Below are positions 7,590 through 14,747 of a stretch of 38,548 nucleotides of DNA, in pieces. Below the pieces are notes generated by a model. It saw only the letters and a list, made by a program, of their open reading frames with translations. It did not search any database and had not been told where the DNA came from. Both the position numbers and the translations under genes were made by a program. The DNA lies in the NCBI GenBank assembly GCA_035286745.1, contig DATECU010000119.1, positions 1 through 38,548 on the forward strand, in the 5' to 3' direction. Source of the DNA: DATECU01 sp035286745. GTDB lineage: Bacteria; Acidobacteriota; Vicinamibacteria; Fen-336. Each line of letters opens with the position of its first letter. The stretch's first letter is position 1.

Positions 7590-9098
7590 CTAGCTGCCGT
7601 GCTGTTGCCGAAAGCGGGTGGCCCACGCCTGCCGGGTCGCCTGATAGGTCTGCCCGTAGACCTGCTCAAAACCCCGGTCCAGGTGGCCGGTCTCACCGAG
7701 CGCCTTGAGCAGGTCGTTGATGCCGCCCAGGCCACGTTCGGCGATCAGGTGCTCCACGAAGGCCAGTGCTCCCAGATAGAAGCCGGCCACGCTGCGCCCC
7801 CCGTCGTCGGCCAAGCGGCGCATCTCGTCAGCGTCTAGCTCTTGAACCAATCGCTTGCCCTGCATGTACTGGGCCAGGCCCTCGTGGATGTCGCGGGGCG
7901 CCAGGTTGCGGGTGCGCTCGGCGATGAAGGCGTGGGTCAGTTCGTGGATCAGGGTCTCGTCCATCTCGGGGGTCAGTGAGGTGGTCAGGCCGCCGATGGG
8001 TATGCGGATCTTGCCGTCGATGGCGTCGAACGCTCCCCCCGACCAGGCGGGGGCGCCGCTGGCGTCGAAGTACCCCTGTTGGGTGAACAGGATGACGGTG
8101 ATCTTGGACTTCGGCTGGTGGTCGAGCGACCTCACCAAGGTCGCGTAGTGGTGCTCCAGGGCGCGCAGGATCTCCCTTCCCACGTCTTCGTGGGCTTCCC
8201 CGTCGTAGTGGAGGGTGAAGTGGGCCAGCCGCTGATCGGTCATGCCCTGCTCGTCCTGCAGCCCCTTGCGGATCCGGGCCAGCAGCATCTCGCTGGCCGG
8301 GTCGCGCTCCAGATCCAGGGCCGCTTGCAGCGCAGCTATCGCCTCTCGGCTGCGGTCCTGCCGATAGAGCGCATAACCCAGACCGCGCAGGGCCTCGGCC
8401 GATCGGGCATCCTGGGCCAGGGCGGTCCGGGCCGCCTCCTCCGCCCGTTCCCAGTCCGCGGTTTCCAGCATGATCTCCATGATGGCGAGCCAGGGTCGCG
8501 GGCTCTCCGGGGCCACCGCCGCGGCCTTCTGGGCCCAGCGGGCGGCGTCGGTGGGGCGACGGGCCTTGCGTTCCTGGGCGCTGAGGGTGAGCAAGACGGC
8601 CTCGGCCAGATCCTTGAGGCCCTTCCGTTCGGGATGGCGCGCGGCCAGGGCCAGAGCGCTCTCCGCCTCCGCCGGACCCAGCCTGGCCTTGGCAGAGAGC
8701 TGAGCAGCCAGCTTGTTGGCGAGCTGCTGGTCGTGCTCTTCGATTCCGGTGTCGTCGATCTGCACCTCGGGCAGCCTTGGGGCCTCCGCCTGACGCAGCG
8801 GGGGAGGCAAGGGCAGCGGGGTCGAGGTGTCCGCGGGCTCGACGTCTGCGGTATGCGTGGGCGGGGGCGAGGAGGCGCCGGGACCGGGCCTCAGCAGCTG
8901 GAAGGCCAGCATCCCGGCCGCCGCGACCATCAAACCAATGAACGACCAACCCCAGACGCCAAACCCGGGCCCGGCCTGGCTGGGCTTCTGGACCTGGGTA
9001 GGCCCAGGGCGGGCCTCCCGGAGCTTGGCGTAGACGACCCCACAGCGCGGGCAGGAAGGGCCTTCAGGGACCTGGGCTCCACAGCGCGGGCAGGACAT
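7590..9098 (-). CDS. Zinc-ribbon, TPR and peptidase-MA-like membrane protein
   Basis: Protein of 502 residues with four parts. Residues 3-19 form a zinc ribbon (CPRCG, then CPRCG). Residues 48-67 form one transmembrane helix, followed by a Pro-rich linker. Residues about 125-280 form TPR-like repeats (WAQKAAAVAPESPRPWLAIM, ALRGLGYALYRQDRSREAIA). Residues about 290-500 form a gluzincin-type peptidase domain with HELTH at 385-389 and a downstream Glu in IHEGLAQYM as third zinc ligand. The ribbon should be cytoplasmic and the peptidase periplasmic. The family is that of peptidase MA-like proteins; substrates are unknown. The gene converges on sppA and diverges from the DASS transporter. A GATAAC -10-like element (9108-9113) lies only ten bases before the ATG. 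Confidence 0.82.
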   Translation of the reverse strand: MSCPRCGAQVPEGPSCPRCGVVYAKLREARPGPTQVQKPSQAGPGFGVWGWSFIGLMVAAAGMLAFQLLRPGPGASSPPPTHTADVEPADTSTPLPLPPPLRQAEAPRLPEVQIDDTGIEEHDQQLANKLAAQLSAKARLGPAEAESALALAARHPERKGLKDLAEAVLLTLSAQERKARRPTDAARWAQKAAAVAPESPRPWLAIMEIMLETADWERAEEAARTALAQDARSAEALRGLGYALYRQDRSREAIAALQAALDLERDPASEMLLARIRKGLQDEQGMTDQRLAHFTLHYDGEAHEDVGREILRALEHHYATLVRSLDHQPKSKITVILFTQQGYFDASGAPAWSGGAFDAIDGKIRIPIGGLTTSLTPEMDETLIHELTHAFIAERTRNLAPRDIHEGLAQYMQGKRLVQELDADEMRRLADDGGRSVAGFYLGALAFVEHLIAERGLGGINDLLKALGETGHLDRGFEQVYGQTYQATRQAWATRFRQQHGS

Positions 9099-9170
9099 GG
9101 TCCGGATGTTATCAGCCGAGAGGGCGGTGGCGGGAGCGGCAACTCGGCGAGGTGGTCTGTCTTGGCGGCT

Positions 9171-9200
9171 TCGACCCCGGTGGGGGCGAGGCGATAGAAT
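9171..9200 (+). promoter_or_regulatory. Possible promoter of the DASS/GHMP unit
   Basis: TCGACC (9171-9176) and TAGAAT (9195-9200) are 18 bp apart. The predicted start is near 9207 while the ATG is at 9211 and no Shine-Dalgarno is visible, so the message could be nearly leaderless. The -35 is weak. Confidence 0.4.
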
Positions 9201-9210
9201 CCCCGGGCCA

Positions 9211-10683
9211 ATGAGCGACGAGTCGGCCCTTGAGGGCCTGAGCGATCAGGAGCGGCGGCTGGACCGGCTGCGCCAGCGCCTGGGCTTGTGGCTGGGCCCG
9301 GCGGCCTTCGTGTTGGTGCTGCTGAGCCCTCTCGGTCTGGAGCCGAGCGCTCAGCGGCTGGCCGCGGTGCTGGCCCTGGTCATGGTCTACTGGATCAGCG
9401 AGGCGCTGCCGCTGCCGGTCACCGCCTTCTTGGGACCAGCCCTGGCCACCCTTCTGGGCGTCGGTCGGGCCAGGGACGTGTTCGCTCCCTTCGGAGACCC
9501 GGTGATCTTTCTGTTCATCGGCTCCTTCCTGCTGGCGGAGGCGCTTTCGGTCCATGGCCTCGACCGCCGCATCGCCCTCCACCTCTTGTCGCTGCCGGGC
9601 GTGGCCCGCTCGCCGTCGCGGATTCGTTGGGTGATGGGCCTGGCGGCCGCCGGGATCTCGGCCTGGATGAGCAACACGGCGACCGCCGCCATGATGGTGC
9701 CCATCGCGCTCGGGCTGGTACGGGCGCTGAGGGCGGCGGGTTCCCCAGAGCCGGCGCGGGCCACCTTGCTGGTCATGGGCATATCGGCATCGTTAGGCGG
9801 GCTGGCCACTCCTGTCGGCACCCCGCCCAATCTCATCGTCCTCGGCTTCCTGGAGCGGTCGGGCGGTTCGCCGGTGAGCTTCTTGACCTTCATGCTCTTG
9901 GGGGTGCCGATCTCGCTGGCCCTGCTGGCAACGATGCTCTTGGTAGTGGGTTGGATGATCCCGCCGGCGCCACGGGGTCTCGACCTGTCCGGGCACTTCG
10001 CTGCCGAGCGAGCGAGCGTTCCGGTTTGGGGCTCAGGCCAGACCGCCTGCGCCGCCGCCTTCGGGCTGGCGGTCCTGCTGTGGATCGGCCCTTCGCTGGC
10101 GGAGGCAGCCGGCTGGGTGTCCACTTCGCAACGCCTCGAGGAGTCGGTGGTCGCGCTGCTGGCCGCAGGCCTGCTCTTTCTCTGGCCGGTGGGGGAACGG
10201 ACGGCCCTGACCTGGAAGGAGGGGAGGCGGATCGACTGGGGCACGCTGCTGCTGTTCGGTGGCGGCCTCTCCTTGGGCAAGATGATGTTCGACACCGGTC
10301 TCGCCGAGCGCCTGGCGAAGGCCACGGTTGCCGTCACCGGCGTGGACTCCCTTTGGGGGCTGACCGCGCTGGTCCTGGCCGCCTCCATTCTGCTGACGGA
10401 GGCGACCTCAAACACGGCGGCCGCCACCATGCTGGCGCCCCTGGTCTTGGCCCTGGCCAGTGGCCTCGGGGTGGCCTCGGTGCCGCCGCTGCTGGCGGTT
10501 GCCTTTGGTGCCAGCATGGGCTTCATGTTCCCCATCTCCACTCCGCCCAACGCAATCGTCTACGGCACCGGCCTGGTCCCCATCACCAGCATGATGCGGA
10601 TCGGAGTGGTCGTGGACTTGCTGAGCTTCTTCGTGATCTTCGCGGGCCTGCGGATCCTGTGCCCGCTGCTGGGACTTGCATGA
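9211..10683 (+). CDS. DASS-family sodium/dicarboxylate (SLC13-type) transporter
   Basis: Inner-membrane anion symporter of 490 residues with about a dozen transmembrane helices. The two inverted repeats each show the sodium and substrate motifs of the family: SNTATAAMMVPIA with TPVGTPPNLIVLG in the first half, and TSNTAAATMLAPLVLA with STPPNAIVYG in the second. This is the diagnostic SNT/TPP pairing of di- and tricarboxylate or sulfate carriers; the substrate cannot be told from sequence alone. The start ATG 9211 is preferred because the upstream frame is not protein-like. Its stop overlaps the start of the GHMP kinase (ATGA, 10680-10683), so the two are coupled. Confidence 0.9.
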   Translation: MSDESALEGLSDQERRLDRLRQRLGLWLGPAAFVLVLLSPLGLEPSAQRLAAVLALVMVYWISEALPLPVTAFLGPALATLLGVGRARDVFAPFGDPVIFLFIGSFLLAEALSVHGLDRRIALHLLSLPGVARSPSRIRWVMGLAAAGISAWMSNTATAAMMVPIALGLVRALRAAGSPEPARATLLVMGISASLGGLATPVGTPPNLIVLGFLERSGGSPVSFLTFMLLGVPISLALLATMLLVVGWMIPPAPRGLDLSGHFAAERASVPVWGSGQTACAAAFGLAVLLWIGPSLAEAAGWVSTSQRLEESVVALLAAGLLFLWPVGERTALTWKEGRRIDWGTLLLFGGGLSLGKMMFDTGLAERLAKATVAVTGVDSLWGLTALVLAASILLTEATSNTAAATMLAPLVLALASGLGVASVPPLLAVAFGASMGFMFPISTPPNAIVYGTGLVPITSMMRIGVVVDLLSFFVIFAGLRILCPLLGLA

Positions 10684-11690
10684 GCACAGCCGCTATCGAA
10701 GCTACCGCCCCGACCCGCATCGATCTGGCCGGGGGTACCGTCGACATATGGCCCCTCTACCTCTTCCATCCCGGTGCCGTCACCGTCAACGTTGCCATCG
10801 ACCGGAGGGCCTGGTGCCGGGTGGAGACGGGCCAGGCGGGCTTGCGAATCGAGTCGAAAGACACGTTAGCCAAGGTGGAGGGCCCTGACGTCCATCACGT
10901 GCTGGGGGACGGGGTGCTCTCCCTGGTCGCCTACATCTTGAGAGCGCTCGGCATCGAGTCGGGCGTGAAGGTGGTGACCCAGTCTCGGGTACCCGCCGGC
11001 TCGGGGCTGGGGGGATCATCGGCCTTGGCGGTGACCATCGCCGCCGCGGCGGCCAAGGCGGCCCTGGGACGGGACCTGGACGCCGACGGCCTGTGGCCGG
11101 TGGTGCGGGATGCCGAGGCGCAGTGCATTGCCGTGCCCACCGGAGTACAGGACTACCACGCGGCGATTCACGGCGGCGTGCTGGGGATCCACCTCGACCC
11201 CGGCACCGTCCGCGTTGAACGATTGCTGACGGATCCTGCCCGGGTGGAGGAGTGCCTCATCCTGGTCGACGCCGGCGCCACTCGCTTTTCCGGCATCAAC
11301 AACTGGGAGGTGTTCAAGGGTCAGATCGACGGGGATGATACGGTTCGCTCCTGTCTGGCCGGCATCGTGGCCGCTGCGGCCAAGGTCAGAACGGCGCTGC
11401 TGGCCCAGCGCTACCAGGAGGTGGCGGCCTTCATGGCCGAGGAGTGGGCGGCCCGCAAGCGTCTGGCGCCGGGGGTGACGACCCCGGAGATCGATCGCAT
11501 CGCGGAGGCCGCGGCTGCCGAGGGCGGGGCGGCCAAGGTCTGTGGCGCCGGCGGGGGAGGCATGGTGGCGGTGTGGGCCGCTCCAGGGCGGCGCGGCGCC
11601 GTCGAAGCGGCGATCACCTCCGCCGGCTTCAAGCCGCAGTCGTTCCGGCTCGATCTCCGCGGGCTCGAGGTGGAAGAGGGAGAGGGGTAG
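10680..11690 (+). CDS. GHMP-family sugar kinase, heptose-7-phosphate-kinase-like
   Basis: ATP-dependent small-molecule kinase of 336 residues. It has the three GHMP motifs: the N-terminal PTRIDLAGGTVDIWP, the ATP loop PAGSGLGGSSAL at residues 105-116, and the C-terminal glycine-rich KVCGAGGGGMVAVW. RIDLAGGTVD and the overall length resemble HddA (D-glycero-alpha-D-manno-heptose 7-phosphate kinase) and L-fucose-type kinases, so a sugar or sugar-phosphate substrate is most likely. That is inference by family. No other heptose gene is adjacent. It overlaps the transporter gene and is followed after 66 bases by efp. Confidence 0.85.
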   Translation: MSTAAIEATAPTRIDLAGGTVDIWPLYLFHPGAVTVNVAIDRRAWCRVETGQAGLRIESKDTLAKVEGPDVHHVLGDGVLSLVAYILRALGIESGVKVVTQSRVPAGSGLGGSSALAVTIAAAAAKAALGRDLDADGLWPVVRDAEAQCIAVPTGVQDYHAAIHGGVLGIHLDPGTVRVERLLTDPARVEECLILVDAGATRFSGINNWEVFKGQIDGDDTVRSCLAGIVAAAAKVRTALLAQRYQEVAAFMAEEWAARKRLAPGVTTPEIDRIAEAAAAEGGAAKVCGAGGGGMVAVWAAPGRRGAVEAAITSAGFKPQSFRLDLRGLEVEEGEG

Positions 11691-11718
11691 GCTCGCTGCT
11701 CGCCGGCTCGAAAGGGCA

Positions 11719-11724
11719 TATAAT
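11719..11724 (+). promoter_or_regulatory. TATAAT -10 element before efp
   Basis: A perfect TATAAT lies 32 bases before the efp ATG, at a distance that gives a leader of roughly 25 bases holding the Shine-Dalgarno GAGGAGAG. No good -35 is seen at 16-18 bp (CTGCTC at 17), so an activator or weak activity is possible. Confidence 0.5.
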
Positions 11725-11756
11725 GAGGGTTTTCCCGAGCTGGCGAGGAGAGCGGC

Positions 11757-12317
11757 ATGATTCAGGCAACCCAGATGAAGCGGGGCATGTGCATCAAGCA
11801 CGCGAACGATCTGTATCGCGTGGTCTCAACCCAGCACATCACGCCCGGAAACTGGCGCGGCATGGTGCAGGCCAAGATCCGGCATCTGAAGAGCGGTTCC
11901 ATCATCGAGCATCGCTTCCGCTCCGAGGATCGAGTGGAGCGGGCCATCCTGGACGAGACGGAGATGGAGTTCCTCTACCAGGAAGGCGATATCTACCACT
12001 TCATGAACAACGAGTCCTTCGAGCAGATCGGTCTCTCCAATGACGTGCTGGGGGATGCCGTCCTCTTCCTGATCCCCAACATCAAGCTGAAGGTCGAGAT
12101 GTACGAGGGGCGGCCGGTGGGGATCGAGTTGCCGCTCACGGTAGAGATGGCGGTGGTGGAGACCGAGCCGGCCATCAAGGGCGCCTCCGTCTCCAACCAG
12201 AACAAGCCGGCGAAGATGGAAACCGGGCTGATGGTGCAGGTGCCCCCCTTCATCGCCCCCGGCGACATCATCCGCGTCGACACCGCCACCAGCAGCTATC
12301 TCGAGCGCGCCAAGTAG
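11757..12317 (+). CDS. efp: Elongation factor P with atypical modification loop
   Basis: Translation factor that relieves ribosomes stalled at polyproline. The 186-residue protein has the three EF-P domains: KOW-like (1-65), central OB (66-130) and C-terminal OB, with the signature GVELPLTVEMAVVETEPAIKG. In the beta-hairpin loop that reaches the peptidyl-transferase centre it reads TPGNWRGMVQ. Aligned without gaps to the P. aeruginosa type (SGRNAAVVK, as I recall it) or the E. coli type (PGKGQAF), the tip residue normally Lys or Arg is Asn32, with Arg34 two residues later. The Lys- or Arg-modifying enzymes therefore have no obvious target. A good Shine-Dalgarno precedes the ATG. tdk follows after nine bases. 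Confidence 0.95.
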   Translation: MIQATQMKRGMCIKHANDLYRVVSTQHITPGNWRGMVQAKIRHLKSGSIIEHRFRSEDRVERAILDETEMEFLYQEGDIYHFMNNESFEQIGLSNDVLGDAVLFLIPNIKLKVEMYEGRPVGIELPLTVEMAVVETEPAIKGASVSNQNKPAKMETGLMVQVPPFIAPGDIIRVDTATSSYLERAK

Positions 12318-12326
12318 CCTCGCCCG

Positions 12327-12905
12327 ATGAAGCACCTGCAGCAGCCCGGCACCGGCTGGGTCGAGGTCGTCACCGGCAGCATGTTCAGCGGCAAGAGCGA
12401 GGAGCTCATTCGCCGGATTCGACGGGTCCAGATCGCCCGTCAGAAGGTGCAGATCTTCAAGGCGCGCCTGGACAATCGGTACGGGGTCGATGAGATCGTC
12501 AGCCATTCGGATCTGAAGCTGCCCTCGCAGGTGGTTTCGAAGGCCCAGGAGATCCTGGAGCGGGTGGAGGCCGACACCGAGGTGGTGGGGATCGACGAGG
12601 GCCAGTTCTTCGATCAGAGCCTGGTGGATGTCGTCAACACGCTGGCGGATCGCGGCATTCGGGTGATCGTGGCCGGCCTGGATCAGGACTACATGGGCCG
12701 GCCCTTCGAACCCATGCCCCAGCTGCTGGCGATTGCGGAGTACGTGGACAAGACCCTGGCCATCTGCATGCGTTGCGGGGCGCCGGCAAACCGAAGCCAG
12801 CGTCTGGTGACCTCGACCGACCGGGTGGTGGTTGGCGGGGCCGAGCAGTACGAAGCCCGCTGCCGACGTTGCTTTGACCCGGGTCACACCCGTTCCGAAG
12901 GGTAA
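12327..12905 (+). CDS. tdk: Thymidine kinase, type II
   Basis: Salvage kinase phosphorylating thymidine to dTMP. The 192-residue protein has the P-loop TGSMFSGKSEEL (residues 16-27), the DEGQFFD motif with the catalytic Glu, the thymidine-binding loop VAGLDQDYMGRPFEPM and a structural zinc site of two CxxC pairs (CMRCG and CRRC). All are hallmarks of the tetrameric type II enzymes. It lies directly behind efp and probably shares its message. Confidence 0.95.
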   Translation: MKHLQQPGTGWVEVVTGSMFSGKSEELIRRIRRVQIARQKVQIFKARLDNRYGVDEIVSHSDLKLPSQVVSKAQEILERVEADTEVVGIDEGQFFDQSLVDVVNTLADRGIRVIVAGLDQDYMGRPFEPMPQLLAIAEYVDKTLAICMRCGAPANRSQRLVTSTDRVVVGGAEQYEARCRRCFDPGHTRSEG

Positions 12906-12933
12906 CAGGCGGGCTCCGCTCGGGTTGCCTGCG

Positions 12934-12974
12934 CTCCTTGACCGCACGTTCACAGATGACCACGTATCAAGGAG
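12934..12974. repeat. Inverted repeat between tdk and the next gene
   Basis: CTCCTTGA (12934-12941) and TCAAGGAG (12967-12974) form perfect 8-bp arms around 25 bases. The loop is long and there is no T-run, so this is not a standard terminator. It could be an operator or a leader structure. The space 12906-13025 holds nothing else I can name. Confidence 0.4.
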
Positions 12975-13025
12975 TTAGCGGGCGCGTCCAGCGGCGGCGC
13001 GCGGTTTGCAGGTTGGGTGGCCAAG

Positions 13026-13436
13026 ATGAGTGCGTCTGCCCGCATCCCGATGGTTCGCTGTCGTCTCGACGGTCCAGCCGAGATGAGCGCCCGCTTGGTT
13101 CGCTACGTGCCGCTCGAGGAGTACGGGCTCTGGCGACACCTCATGGAGACCCGCCATCGCCGTCAGGTGACGCTGGAGGGGATCTCCCAGTGGCTGCCCG
13201 AGGAGGACTTGGTCGAAGCATCTGCGGACCTCGAGAGCGATGCCCTGGAGCCGGTGCTCCGGGTCCGCTTCGAGCAGCCGACCGCGACCGGACTCCCGGT
13301 CCGCGTTCAACGCTTCTTCCCGGTCGAGACCTATCCGGAGGCGCTCGACGCCTTGCTCCGGCACTTCCGCGACGTGAGCCACGTGCTGGCGACGCCTGGC
13401 TACTTCGTGGTGGTCCGCCGAACCGCCGACGTCTAG
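13026..13436 (+). CDS. Conserved-looking hypothetical protein
   Basis: Protein of 136 residues that I do not recognise. It is soluble with no signal peptide or membrane segment, mixed alpha/beta by appearance (MSARLVRYVPLEEYGLWRHL, PVRVQRFFPVETYPEALDALL). It has the codon and third-position GC pattern of its neighbours, which supports it being real. The start may be ATG 13026 or GTG 13017; the Shine-Dalgarno is weak for both. It stands between tdk and rtcA, both on the same strand, with a 52-base gap to rtcA. Confidence 0.65.
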   Translation: MSASARIPMVRCRLDGPAEMSARLVRYVPLEEYGLWRHLMETRHRRQVTLEGISQWLPEEDLVEASADLESDALEPVLRVRFEQPTATGLPVRVQRFFPVETYPEALDALLRHFRDVSHVLATPGYFVVVRRTADV

Positions 13437-13488
13437 TCGATCCCCCTCTACCGATACGTCCTCAGCAGGTCCCCCAGCGAGTGGCGCC

Positions 13489-14526
13489 ATGGGCGGCTTG
13501 ATCACGCTGGACGGGTCCATGGGAGAGGGGGGTGGCCAGGTCATCCGCACCGCTCTGGCCCTGTCGGCGGCCACCGGCCAGGGGTTCGAGATCACGGGGA
13601 TTCGCGCCAGGCGGCCCCAGCCGGGTTTGAGGCCACAGCACCTGGCGGCGGTCCGGGCCTTGACCCTGGCTTGCGGAGCCAAGGTGAGCGGTGCGCTTGA
13701 CGGCTCCCAGGAGCTTCGCTTCGAGCCGGGCCCGGTGCTGGCAGGCGACTTCGACTTCGAGATCGCGACCGCCGGGGCTCTCAGCCTAGTGCTGCAGACC
13801 GTCCTCCTTCCCATCGCTACCGGGCAGGCGCCGAGCCGGGTAGCGATCACCGGCGGGACCCACGTGCCCTGGAGTCCGTCCTACCACTACCTGGCGAACC
13901 ACTGGGCGGCAGCGGTGCGCCACCTGGGTCTGGACTTGAGCTTCCGCCTGGAACGGGCGGGCTTCTATCCACCCGGTGGCGGCCTCGCCTTCGCCGAGGT
14001 GAAGCCCTGGGCCCGGCCGGCGGCTCCGCTCAGGCTGGAAGAGCGAGGGGGTCTCTTGGAGGTGCGCGGCACCTCGGGGGCATCCCACCTCAAGAACCGG
14101 GCGGCTGAGCGACACCAGAAAGCCGCCCTGGCTCGACTCTGGGAGGAGCGTCGTTTGGATGTCGCCTGGAGCGTTCAGGCCCTGCCTGCGGCGTCGCCGG
14201 GCTCCTTCGTCCTGCTGGAAGCCGTCTTCCAGAACAGCCGAGCCGCCTTCGGCTTCCTGGGGGAGCGCGGCGTGCCCGCGGAGACGATCGGGGATCGCGC
14301 GGCCCGGGCCCTGCTCAGGTTCCTCGACGGGGAGGGGGCGGTCGATCCGTTCCTGGCGGACCAACTGGCGGTTCCCCTCGCCCTCGCCGGAGGCGGACGC
14401 GTCACCACCAGCCAGGTGACGGCCCACCTGGAGACGGTGGTGGCGGTGTTGCCGCGGTTCGGCGTTCCCGCCCGGGTCCTGGGCCGGCTCGGCGGTCCCG
14501 GTGCCCTGGAAGTGGGTGCGGTTTGA
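13489..14526 (+). CDS. rtcA: RNA 3'-terminal phosphate cyclase
   Basis: ATP-dependent enzyme converting RNA 3'-phosphate to the 2',3'-cyclic phosphate. The 345-residue protein has the family N-terminus LITLDGSMGEGGGQVIRTAL, RARRPQPGLRPQHLAAV, the conserved GGTHVPWSPSYHYL and the C-terminal LADQLAVPLALAGGG. The nucleophilic His that becomes adenylylated is His313 in TAHLETVV. The partner genes of the E. coli Rtc operon, RtcB ligase and the sigma-54 activator RtcR, are absent from this window. The promoter of the next unit starts inside its last codons. Confidence 0.93.
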   Translation: MGGLITLDGSMGEGGGQVIRTALALSAATGQGFEITGIRARRPQPGLRPQHLAAVRALTLACGAKVSGALDGSQELRFEPGPVLAGDFDFEIATAGALSLVLQTVLLPIATGQAPSRVAITGGTHVPWSPSYHYLANHWAAAVRHLGLDLSFRLERAGFYPPGGGLAFAEVKPWARPAAPLRLEERGGLLEVRGTSGASHLKNRAAERHQKAALARLWEERRLDVAWSVQALPAASPGSFVLLEAVFQNSRAAFGFLGERGVPAETIGDRAARALLRFLDGEGAVDPFLADQLAVPLALAGGGRVTTSQVTAHLETVVAVLPRFGVPARVLGRLGGPGALEVGAV

Positions 14527-14551
14527 CGGCCTCACGCCGAGGACCTAGCAT
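14523..14551 (+). promoter_or_regulatory. Promoter of the small-protein/radical SAM/protease unit
   Basis: TTGACG (14523-14528) and TAGCAT (14546-14551) are separated by the optimal 17 bp. The predicted start is about 14558, three bases from the ATG at 14561, and no Shine-Dalgarno is present, so the first gene may be read from a leaderless message. The -35 overlaps the rtcA stop codon. Confidence 0.55.
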
Positions 14552-14560
14552 AGCCTGCCG

Positions 14561-14713
14561 ATGAACCCTGAGTTCTCGCCCTTGGCGCGGCTGCTGCTTT
14601 GGGACTACGCCCGGGGGTCTCGGGCCTACGACCTGCTCTGCGTGATCCTGCTGCTCCTCATGTTTCTGGTTCCGGCCGCCTGGTGGGGGGACCCCATGCT
14701 CCCGCGACCATGA
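14561..14713 (+). CDS. 50-residue single-span membrane protein
   Basis: The frame encodes 50 residues: a polar N-terminus (MNPEFSPLARLLLWDYARGS, residues 1-20), one hydrophobic helix at about 25-39 (LLCVILLLLMFLVPA) and a short tail WWGDPMLPRP. The aromatic and charged block WDYARGSRAYD next to the membrane resembles small membrane proteins with a WDYxRGSxxYD motif that I recall from Acidobacteria; this is memory, not a search result. There is no cysteine-rich or obvious RiPP core. It sits between a good promoter and a radical SAM gene 34 bases downstream. It could be a substrate, an anchor or an assembly factor for the two downstream proteins. Its shortness and the lack of a Shine-Dalgarno keep confidence moderate. 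Confidence 0.62.
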   Translation: MNPEFSPLARLLLWDYARGSRAYDLLCVILLLLMFLVPAAWWGDPMLPRP

Positions 14714-14747
14714 CCCGGATCGGGATCGACGCCGCGGGGAGCAGCCG

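Noticed and set aside
9288..10679. Upstream extension of the GHMP kinase frame inside the DASS gene
   Set aside because: The extension reads as Gly/Arg-rich text out of frame with the transporter. The kinase N-terminal motif starts right after ATG 10680.
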